A stretch of DNA of 64,000 nucleotides from assembly GCF_036850765.1 (NCBI RefSeq), contig NC_089492.1, positions 204,165,681 to 204,229,680 of the forward strand, read 5' to 3'. A program made the translations under genes and the position numbers. This document shows, in pieces, positions 60,001 through 64,000 of the stretch. The notes under the pieces were generated by a model that saw only the letters and a program-made list of their open reading frames with translations, made no database searches and was not told the origin of the DNA. Within the stretch, counting starts at the first letter, position 1. Every line of letters begins with the position of its first letter. Origin of the DNA: Saccopteryx bilineata (taxonomy: Eukaryota; Chordata; Mammalia; Chiroptera; Emballonuridae).

Positions 60001-63000
60001 TAGATATGAATTTCTCTTCCATAATAGAATTTAGGCTTGTTACTTGAGAGAAAATTTTACGTTTTTCACAGTAATTTCTAGTGGAGGGTCAGGAAAATAA
60101 TTTCTCTAACAACTGTTTATTGATGCAGAATAAGCTATTATCCCTTGAGGGTCTGTGTATGTGGCATTGTGCGGAGTGTTTTGATATTTTATTTGAGCCT
60201 CGAGACAATTCCTTTTTATCATGAAAGACCATGCTCAGAACAGGTTAGAGACCAATAAGTAGCAGAGTCTGAATTCATAGCCAGAAAGACATCTAGGTGT
60301 CTGTTTATTGTCCTTTATTATGATTGTGTGGTTGTCAGTTTGACAGTTTTTTGAGTATTTCTGAAATGTGCTGTGCAGGCACTAAGACATGGACATTTCT
60401 CTCAGTAAACAGACTGTAATTGGAAATAGAACACACTCATACGCAGATGTCACACAGTTAAGTGCAAGGGTCAAGAATGATAGTATAGGCAGAGGGGTTT
60501 GGAGTGAGGGGGGATAGTTGGGGTCAGGGATGCTAAAGGAAGGTACTAGAGCTGGACTGCTAATTGTGCATACAGTTAATTTGGGCAGAAGAGGTGGGAT
60601 TGTAAGAAGGTTAGAAATACAATGATCATTCACTCCTCTCTATCCTTGCAGAATTGTGTCCCTTAATTACAATTTTATGTAGTTCGTTCCTTAACTGGTT
60701 CCTGTCATTTAGGACTTAAGTACTGGTACTCACCTCTTAACTAATCCAGCTCTTTCTGATTTCTCTTACTCTGTGTGCCAAAAATACATTTTGAAAAGTG
60801 AGTATTTTTTTTTTAGTTTTCTAAGTACTTTATGACAATCTTCTCAACTAAATTGTAAGCTTCTTGAGAACAGATATTTATTAGTTCTTCTATAACACAT
60901 ACCACATACTATTATCTTTCATAGGCTGAACATGGTGCTGAGCATATATGCTAAGTGCTCACTGATAACTTTTTGGATTCTTCCTATTTTGCTTTCTAGG
61001 AATGTATGGTGAATAAGTTCAAGAAAACATCTCTTCGTAAGCAACAGACAAATAGTCAAACAGAAGTCAAAATAATTGAAAAAGATGTTATGGAAGGTAA
61101 GTTTTTTAACAAATTGTGTTAGAAATGTATATATATTTTACACCAGAACCTATTTCAATGTCAGTGATCCACATTAGAGTGATTCAGTATGTACCATATT
61201 CCCCCATCTATAAGACGCATCTTAAATTTTGAGACCCGATATTTGAAAAAATATGTATTACGTAAAATTATTGAACTCAAGTTTTATTTATCATAAAATT
61301 CATACAACTCCTCATCACTGTCAAAGTTCCCATCCATTAGCTTGTCCTCATCTGCATCTGATGACAAATCACTGTCTTCAACAATGAGCGTAAAAACAAG
61401 TGCAAAAAAGTGGGAAATGCAAGTAAAAAAAAAAATCTACAACCACTGTATAAGATGCATTAGGTTTTAGACCTCAAATTTTCGGAAAGGGGTGCATTTT
61501 ATACAGAAGGAAATATAGTAGTTATATGTGGTAGCCCTGAGTGGTTTTTTGGAAGTGAACTTTGACTTCCTGTTGTGATGCTTACAAATTTATCACTTCC
61601 TACCCTTACGGCTTTGACTTAAATTTTAAAGGAAAGATCATCTTTGCCTCTGGATGGAAGTACTTCTATCATATGTTCTCTGTTTTTCTTGTCCCTTCTT
61701 ATTCCCTTAAAGAGGTTTGCTCACGGTTCTCATTTCCTTAGTGACTTGCTCTTCTGTTTTTCAGTCTTTTTTAATTCCCTCCCTGAAGCCTACGCTCTTA
61801 TCTTAGAAACAAAAAACACAAAGGAAAATAAAAACAGACATTAGTTCACCTAAAACCTGCCTTTCTCTTTAAACAACCATGCTTTACGCATAGTCTACAC
61901 TGATCTCTATTCACTTCCAGGTTATTACTTGACCCACAGTAGTCAACTTCCTGCTACTGTTTAGTTTACTAAAACTGCTCTGACTGAAGTTACCAACACC
62001 AACTTCAGTAGATCCTTTTGAATCATTATCATTGTTCTGCCACATTTTTCAGTGATAACTTGATTCTTCGTTAATCCATTTCCTCCTTTATTTTCTCTGG
62101 TATCTCACTACCCTGATGTCCTCTGTAGTCCCTTGTCAGTTTTTACTGGCTGTGCTTTTCTTTTAGAAGTTGGTATTTCCTGTTATTCTGTCCCATTTTC
62201 ATCTGTCTTTATATTTATTCCTGATGAATTCATGCACTTACAGAACTTAAATTAAAATTTTTATTAAGTACTTATACATCTGTAGCACAGATCTCTCTTA
62301 GGAACTCTTATCTTATATATCCAACTACTTATGCATATCTTTCTTCAGCAGTTCCACAAAATCAGAGTATCCAAAAACTTTAGTTTCTCTTTGAGTGACC
62401 TCCAGCCCATGAAGAAAACAAACATTCTACAAAAATAACTCCTTCATTTATGTTGGAAAGTGGCCCACCAGCAAAGCCAGAAGTATAAAGTTAATCCTAA
62501 GTACTTACTTTTCCTGACTAAATCTGTAGCATTGTATCCTTTAGGTTCCATCTTTTAAACATCTACTAAGTTTGTTTATCTCTTTATAATGCATTTGTTC
62601 AAATCTTTATATGTTCTTTTGACAATTACAGTATCTCACTAGTTTTCTTCCAGTCTTTCTTACCTCTAATTCTTCTTCTTTGTTTTTTTTTACAGAGACA
62701 GAGAGTCAGAGAGAGGGATAGATAGGGACAGACAGACAGGAAGGGAGAGAGATGAGAAGCATCAATCATTAGTTTTTTGTTGGGACACCTTAGTTATTCA
62801 TTGATTGCTTTCTCATATGTGCCTTGACCGTGGGACTAAAGCAGACCAAGTCACCCCTTGCTTGAGCCAGCAACCTTGGGTCCAAGTTGGTGAGGTTTGC
62901 TCAAACCAGATGAGCCTGCGCTCAAGCTGGCAACCTCGGGGTCTTGAACCGGGGTCCTCCACATCCCAGTCCGACGCTCTATCCACTGCGCCACCACCTG

Positions 63001-63898
63001 GTCAGGCCTTACCTCTAATTCTTTATTACATCATTACTTCAAGAATTTTCAGTGGCCCCCCCCATTCTACAAGATAAAATTCCAATTCCTAGGTGTGGCT
63101 CAAAAAGGTCTAGGCCAGTGTTTTTCAGCTGCCAGTCCACGGATTAGTGCAGACACCTCTTTCACGAACTGGCACAAAATTTTTGGTGGACTGGCACTGA
63201 TGGTTAAAAACTACTCTTCTAGGCCTTTCTCTTTTCCTCTGTTCTCATCTTTAGTTTCTTCTTTATACTCTGTTCCCAGCCATACTGAATTACTTGCAAT
63301 TTCCAGAAAGAGCCATTTTTTTCATCTATCCCTTGAATATATTTATACCTTCACCTGTGATAAACCTCGGTTACCATTTTCAGATCCAACATACTATATT
63401 TTTTTCCTTATGAATCCAGTCTTGACATCTTTTCCCTTATTCCTACCCACCCACATTCATAATCATGGAAATATTATTTTACTACGAAATCACATTTATT
63501 TTCTTTTATATTTTGTTTTAAGGATAGACTTACTGGCTTCAGTACATAATTAGAAAATATTAATGTAATTTTACTTTATGACTTTAATCCATGTAATTTT
63601 AATTTATAGATGCAGATTTATGAGCTATAGTAGAAATCTCAACATAAACCTACATACTCCAATCCTCTTTTGGACAGAAGGAGCATGAGTAGGGAAACAA
63701 TAGTAAAGCTTGATTTGTTTTATAAGAATATATGACTCATTTCTTAATAATTGGATTTCTTTCGTAGGTGTTACTGCAGATGATCACATGATGAAAGTAG
63801 AGACTGTTCACTGCAGTGCTTGTAGTGTGTATATCCCTGCTTTATATAGTTCAGTACAGCAACACTTAAAATCTTCTGATCATATCAAAGGGAAGCAG
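31076..63898 (+). CDS. ZNF326: ZNF326 (DBIRD complex zinc-finger protein), exons 1-10, C-terminus outside window
   Basis: Ten exons with GT/AG borders join in frame into 434 codons that I recognise as ZNF326 (ZIRD). By established knowledge, this nuclear protein pairs with CCAR2/DBC1 in the DBIRD complex, binds RNA polymerase II and mRNP particles, and affects elongation across, and inclusion of, A/T-rich exons. Visible order: a Gly/Ser/Tyr/Arg-rich N-terminus (about residues 20-205) with two MDRDYGxGSYGG repeats and a GRGRGRG run; a basic nuclear-localisation cluster starting KRK at 238; a charged EEEEKRR helix (about 276-300); C2H2 finger 1 (C314, C317, H330, H336); and finger 2 (C406, C409, H423, H429). 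The human protein is about 582 residues, so roughly 150 residues, mainly the acidic tail, lie beyond the window. No in-frame stop or frameshift is seen, so this is a functional gene and not a retrocopy. Confidence 0.97.
31092..33337 (+). other. ZNF326 intron 1 (2.2 kb)
   Basis: GC-rich for the first 450 bases, the tail of the CpG island, then AT-rich. I see no clear transposon, RNA gene or further exon in it. The open frames across the GC-rich part on both strands are a by-product of high GC content. Confidence 0.75.
33338..33382 (+). CDS. ZNF326: ZNF326 coding exon 2
   Basis: 45 bases encoding [15 protein letters not shown], codons 6-20 plus one base. Acceptor TTCATAG and donor AATG|GTGAGT. 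In-frame length keeps the phase the same on both sides. Confidence 0.95.
34309..34425. mobile_element. Mariner-type miniature element (117 bp)
   Basis: Ends CAGGGTGGGTAAAAGT and ACTTTTGCCTAGCCCTG, flanked by the TA dinucleotide on both sides, typical of Tc1/mariner insertion. The interior is AT-rich and non-coding. Confidence 0.85.
34565..34760 (-). mobile_element. Family C SINE
   Basis: TCATTGATTTGAGAGAGAG, a body with TGTTCCATTTAGTTG, GTGCCCACCAGGGATCGAA and head complement GAGCCACCCAGTCAGG. Confidence 0.8.
35398..35811 (+). mobile_element. L2 fragment
   Basis: CAGATACTGTTCTAGGAGTT, CTTCTGGAGCATACAGTCTA and GAGAAGGTGACATTTGAGCA are typical L2 segments. A (TG)n run at 35605-35624 lies inside. 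Confidence 0.8.
35812..36122 (-). mobile_element. Family A-like SINE, old and decayed
   Basis: T run, GCAGACTCCTGCATGCACCC, GGGAGGGGAAGCCGG and a much-altered head. Splits the L2. Confidence 0.7.
36390..36740 (+). mobile_element. L2 fragment, continued
   Basis: GAAAGAGCATTCCGGCAGAG and GGAACAGCAAGGGGCCTAAG continue the L2 of 35398. A G9 tract is at about 36663. Confidence 0.75.
36901..37172. mobile_element. hAT-type miniature element
   Basis: Begins CAGTGGTCCCCAACCTTTT and ends GGTTTGGGACCACTA, with an imperfect 8-bp duplication CCCTAGGG/CCCTAACG. Subterminal CGG-rich segments flank an AT-rich core. It interrupts L2 sequence in intron 2. Confidence 0.85.
37230..37460 (+). mobile_element. 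L2 fragment, continued
   Basis: AGTGGAAGCAGGAAAACTAG and GAGAGATGCTGGTGGCCTG match the next L2 portion in order. Confidence 0.65.
38600..38965 (-). mobile_element. Family A SINE
   Basis: Flanked by TTATTAGAAA-type sequence (38588 and 38966). Head complement CCAACCTGCCAGGGC, moderately decayed. Confidence 0.88.
41041..41076 (+). CDS. ZNF326: ZNF326 coding exon 3 (first MDRDYG repeat)
   Basis: 36 bases encoding [12 protein letters not shown] plus one base of the next glycine. The acceptor CTCTTTTAG is good. The donor that gives the expected protein, GGAG|GTCTGG, is weak. Stronger GT sites downstream (GTAAAG at 41124, GTGAGC at 41131) would leave introns of only 48 and 41 bases, which seems too short. 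The peptide nearly repeats that of exon 4, so the two exons look like a tandem duplication. Confidence 0.85.
41077..41171 (+). other. ZNF326 intron 3, only 95 bases
   Basis: A very short intron between the two duplicated repeat exons, ending CTCTTTATAG. It is open in the coding frame for the first 54 bases, so use of the internal GTGAGC donor would add 18 codons without a stop. Confidence 0.8.
41172..41283 (+). CDS. ZNF326: ZNF326 coding exon 4 (second MDRDYG repeat)
   Basis: 112 bases encoding the second copy, [12 protein letters not shown], then [16 protein letters not shown] and a penta-glycine run. Donor AGCAG|GTAAAT. The low-complexity Gly/Ser/Tyr composition suggests a disordered, assembly-prone segment. 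Confidence 0.95.
41284..43387 (+). other. ZNF326 intron 4 (2.1 kb)
   Basis: AT-rich sequence without any SINE, transposon or extra exon that I can recognise. Being free of young repeats, in contrast to introns 2, 6 and 7, it may carry conserved splicing signals; that is inference. Confidence 0.7.
43388..43793 (+). CDS. ZNF326: ZNF326 coding exon 5 (large Gly/Ser/Arg-rich exon)
   Basis: 406 bases covering residues 70-205, from [10 protein letters not shown] to STGRGRGRG. Composition is rich in Gly, Ser, Arg and Tyr, with FGG and RFGG motifs and a C-terminal RG run that could be arginine-methylated. Acceptor TTTTCCAG; donor CGAGGA|GTAAGT at a codon boundary. The frame stays open 84 bases into the intron before a stop. 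Confidence 0.97.
43794..46108 (+). other. ZNF326 intron 5 (2.3 kb)
   Basis: AT-rich, apparently unique sequence. I see no recognisable repeat or additional exon. Confidence 0.7.
46109..46307 (+). CDS. ZNF326: ZNF326 coding exon 6 (nuclear-localisation cluster)
   Basis: 199 bases, residues 206-271. Begins [12 protein letters not shown] and contains the two-part basic cluster starting KRK at 238, with a second lysine group (KKPK) about 15 residues on, typical of a bipartite nuclear-localisation signal. Acceptor ATTTGCAG; donor CCTA|GTAAGT. Confidence 0.96.
46600..47590 (+). mobile_element. L1M 3' end, split by a SINE
   Basis: AAATCAAAACCATGTTGAGA, GTTGGTGGGAATGTAAAATG, CATATGATCCAACAATTCC and AAATACCTATCAGTGGATGA are L1 ORF2-end/3'UTR signatures in sense. 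The inner SINE is 46900-47269. Confidence 0.9.
46900..47269 (-). mobile_element. Family A SINE in the L1
   Basis: Flanked by TCCACATAAA / TCCGCATAAA. T run, reverse body, head complement CCAATTGGCCAGGGC. Confidence 0.88.
47612..48184. mobile_element. hAT-type miniature element, second copy, split by a SINE
   Basis: Ends CAGGGGTCGGGAACC and GGTTCCCGACCCCTG, duplication ATTTAAGG/ATCTAAGG (7 of 8). A family D SINE (47895-48138) with its own 10-bp duplication lies inside. Inserted directly after an L1 3' end. Confidence 0.92.
47895..48138 (+). mobile_element. Family D SINE in a hAT miniature element
   Basis: Head GCCTGACTTGTGGTGGTGCA, a long (CT)n run and an AATAAA-rich tail, with a 10-bp duplication ATGTGGCGTT. 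The 18228 copy of the host element shows the empty site. Confidence 0.92.
48570..48713 (-). mobile_element. Family C SINE
   Basis: Perfect 13-bp duplication TACAATGAATTAT. Decayed head. Confidence 0.82.
48955..49150 (-). mobile_element. Family B SINE, head missing
   Basis: GACAGAGACAGAGAGAGGGA to AAGCCAGCGAC; the tRNA-like head is absent, and a family A SINE lies 37 bp on. Confidence 0.8.
49187..49557 (+). mobile_element. Family A SINE
   Basis: Perfect 11-bp duplication AAGATCTATTG. Its tail ends 43 bp before the hAT derivative at 49601. Confidence 0.9.
49601..50326 (-). mobile_element. Non-autonomous relative of the 26.8 kb hAT, with a nested insertion
   Basis: Starts CAGGGGTCCCCAAACT and ends with its near complement, flanked by a perfect 8-bp duplication GTGTATTC (49593-49600, 50327-50334). 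Read from the right end, about 190 bp match the transposase-3' end of the element at 26762, including the ACACAGGGGGCCAGTT stretch and the AATACAATATTTAAAATAAA stretch. The other end shares only about 20 bp. It therefore looks like an internal-deletion derivative mobilised in trans. A 380-bp foreign segment (49836-50215) splits it. Confidence 0.88.
49836..50215 (-). mobile_element. L1 5'UTR-like segment inserted in the hAT derivative, no A-tail
   Basis: Flanked by a perfect 15-bp direct repeat ATATGTGCAGTGTGC (49821-49835, 50216-50230). The matching end of the 26.8 kb hAT lacks this segment and so shows the empty site. Read on the minus strand it begins GAGATGACGTCAGAGTAATG and continues with GTAGGAAGCGATACCG, which I associate with the 5'UTR start of carnivore/bat L1; it ends without poly(A). 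The L1 assignment is from memory. Confidence 0.65.
50340..50676 (+). mobile_element. Family B SINE beside the hAT derivative
   Basis: Perfect duplication TGTATTCCTTTG, which itself includes part of the hAT target duplication; the SINE therefore came after the hAT insertion. Head GCCTGACCAGGCGGTGGCGC is nearly pristine. Confidence 0.94.
51035..51150 (-). mobile_element. MIR-like fragment
   Basis: CACAGAGCAGATAAATAACT TGCTGCCCAGGTCATACTAC TAG fits the MIR antisense consensus loosely. Confidence 0.5.
52316..52722 (+). mobile_element. Family A SINE, older
   Basis: Head GGCCCTGGCCAGTTGGCCCA; the 3' end has drifted (CACTTGGAAAAGAATAAAAA). It lies directly before an L1 3' end. Confidence 0.82.
52726..53370 (+). 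mobile_element. L1M 3' end
   Basis: GGTTGGGAATGTAAAATGGT, CCCAGCAATTCCATTCCTGG, ACACAATGGGATATTATTTC and AATTGTTCACTTGGAAATGA mark the L1 3'UTR in sense. Confidence 0.9.
53613..53893. mobile_element. Degraded hAT-type miniature element
   Basis: Begins CAGTGATTTTCAACTTT, has GGCACACTGGTTGAAAAT near the other end, and is flanked by TTTTAGGT on both sides (53605-53612, 53894-53901). The right terminus is decayed. Confidence 0.75.
54190..54301 (+). CDS. ZNF326: ZNF326 coding exon 7 (charged helix)
   Basis: 112 bases, residues 272-308, running [18 protein letters not shown] and on to YGDGY. The dense Glu/Arg/Lys pattern predicts a single charged helix directly before the first zinc finger. Acceptor ATATCCTAG; donor TACAG|GTTTGT. 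Confidence 0.96.
54957..55126 (+). mobile_element. Family D SINE
   Basis: Perfect 10-bp duplication AAACCTGAAA. Head GCCTGACCTGTGCTGGCGCA and a short CT run. Confidence 0.9.
55230..55626 (+). mobile_element. Family A SINE, young subfamily
   Basis: Perfect 11-bp duplication AGTTCTACATA and intact A/B-box head. Nearly identical to the copy at 7602-8010. Confidence 0.94.
55890..56207 (-). mobile_element. Family B-related SINE, old
   Basis: T run, GACAGGGACAGACAGGGAAG and repeated CAAGCC/CAGTGA modules; head decayed to TATCAGTCA. Confidence 0.78.
56596..56665. mobile_element. Mariner-type half element
   Basis: Only the right end is recognisable, ACCATAAACCTACTTTTGCC followed by CTACCCTG, closely like the right end of the element at 34309. 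The left end is lost. Confidence 0.65.
57366..57697 (-). mobile_element. Family B SINE
   Basis: Perfect 10-bp duplication ATTTCTTCTT. Head complement CACCACCTGGTCAGT. Confidence 0.9.
58176..58361 (-). mobile_element. Family D SINE
   Basis: Duplication GAATGGGTTTT on both sides. A G10 tract lies at about 58233. Confidence 0.9.
58870..59030 (-). mobile_element. MIR-like fragment
   Basis: GGACCAGAGAAAGAGAAAGT and TTGTTCAAGGTCACACAAAG match the MIR antisense core. Confidence 0.65.
59040..59480 (+). mobile_element. Possible L2 fragment
   Basis: GGCAGAGAAACCAGTTAGGA AATCATTG resembles the L2 stretch after its GGAAGCAGG motif. Matching is patchy. Confidence 0.5.
59708..59855 (+). CDS. ZNF326: ZNF326 coding exon 8 (zinc finger 1)
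   Basis: 148 bases, residues 309-358. Encodes the first AKAP95-type finger with ligands C314, C317, H330 and H336 (C-x2-C-x12-H-x5-H), all present. Acceptor CTTACAG; donor CAT|GTAAGT. Confidence 0.97.
59856..60999 (+). other. ZNF326 intron 8 (1.1 kb)
   Basis: Mostly unique AT-rich sequence. Around 60160-60310 there is a weak MIR-like stretch with a CAGAGTCTGAATTCATAGCC segment. No extra exon is seen. Confidence 0.65.
61000..61096 (+). CDS. ZNF326: ZNF326 coding exon 9
   Basis: 97 bases, residues 359-390, the linker between the two fingers ([11 protein letters not shown] to IEKDVMEG). Compared with the human protein as I remember it, one valine seems absent in the TEVKIIEK segment, which would explain finger 2 lying one residue earlier than expected. 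Acceptor GCTTTCTAG; donor GAAG|GTAAGT. Confidence 0.95.
61195..61515 (-). mobile_element. Miniature DNA transposon, copy 2 of the 26217 family
   Basis: About 85-90% alike to copy 1 by eye, with decayed inverted ends (TTCCCCCATCTATAAGACGC on the left) and TA on both sides. The same acidic tail frame ([13 protein letters not shown]) is open to its stop on the minus strand. Confidence 0.72.
62675..63007 (-). mobile_element. Family B SINE
   Basis: Perfect 16-bp duplication CTTACCTCTAATTCTT. Body and head well conserved. Confidence 0.93.
63116..63216. mobile_element. Small hAT-type remnant
   Basis: Begins CAGTGTTTTTCAGCTG and ends GGTTAAAAACTACTC, flanked by GTCTAGGC/TTCTAGGC (7 of 8). About 100 bp with no coding content. 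Confidence 0.75.
63768..63898 (+). CDS. ZNF326: ZNF326 coding exon 10 (zinc finger 2)
   Basis: 131 bases, residues 391-434. Second AKAP95-type finger with C406, C409, H423 and H429 intact. Acceptor TTTCGTAG; donor AAGCAG|GTAAAT. The gene continues to the right. Confidence 0.96.
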
Positions 63899-64000
63899 GT
63901 AAATGTGGATCTATCCTAATGAAGTCTAAATTATTTATCAACTTCTTATTGTCCTGTGAAGGCCATTTTTTCCCATCTGCCTATTTGTTAATCTTGTGTC

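Larger units (their letters stand above)
61097..63767 (+). other. ZNF326 intron 9 (2.7 kb)
   Basis: Holds a miniature DNA transposon (about 61195-61515), a family B SINE (62675-63007) and a tiny hAT remnant (63116-63216). The 61.6-62.6 kb stretch has no recognised feature. Confidence 0.75.

Noticed and set aside
1..64000. CRISPR array, operon or prokaryotic mobile island
   Set aside because: Spliced exons, SINEs and mammalian repeats show that this is vertebrate nuclear DNA; no regularly spaced direct repeats of CRISPR type occur.

Overview
This is mammalian genomic DNA, almost certainly from a bat. The main evidence is dozens of tRNA-headed, A-tailed SINEs with chiropteran-type heads (CCCTGGCCGGTTGGCTCAG, CCTGACCAGGCGGTGGCGCAG, CCTGACCTGTGGTGGCGCAG). 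They sit among old mammalian MIR, L2 and L1M fragments and a set of hAT and mariner DNA-transposon derivatives. The SINE bodies look more like those I associate with horseshoe and leaf-nosed bats than the classic vespertilionid VES SINE, but that lineage call is only a guess.

The only host gene is ZNF326 (plus strand). A CpG-island promoter lies at about 30.7-31.5 kb, the start codon is at 31076, and ten coding exons can be placed up to 63898. They join in frame into the first 434 codons: a Gly/Ser/Tyr/Arg-rich N-terminus, a KRK nuclear-localisation cluster, a charged Glu/Arg helix and both AKAP95-type C2H2 zinc fingers. The acidic C-terminal tail and 3'UTR lie beyond the window. ZNF326 works with CCAR2 in the DBIRD complex, which couples RNA polymerase II elongation to splicing.

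Region 1-30.6 kb is upstream flank without a recognisable host gene. It holds a large hAT derivative (2766-3651), an L1 3' end (about 6.5-8.4 kb), a small hAT element nested in a SINE (11.1-11.5 kb), an LTR retroelement with 5-bp target duplications (13207-15705), an L1 remnant filled with nested SINEs (18-21.5 kb), and a full-length autonomous-type hAT transposon (26762-29490) with perfect 16-bp inverted termini, a perfect 8-bp target duplication and a transposase frame broken by one stop codon.

Region 31-64 kb is ZNF326 exons and introns. The introns carry SINEs, L1/L2 pieces, mariner and hAT derivatives, and a shortened relative of the 26.8 kb hAT that was later split by an L1 5'UTR-like segment.

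The most interesting points are: the nearly intact hAT with subterminal palindromes and a minisatellite in its presumed intron; an LTR element with no visible pol that carries a Glu-rich coiled-coil-like reading frame; a 40-nt 5S rRNA fragment retroinserted into a SINE; and two A-less insertions flanked by target duplications. Exon joins, domains, inverted repeats and target duplications were read directly from the sequence. Family names rest on memory of those families, and no database search was possible.
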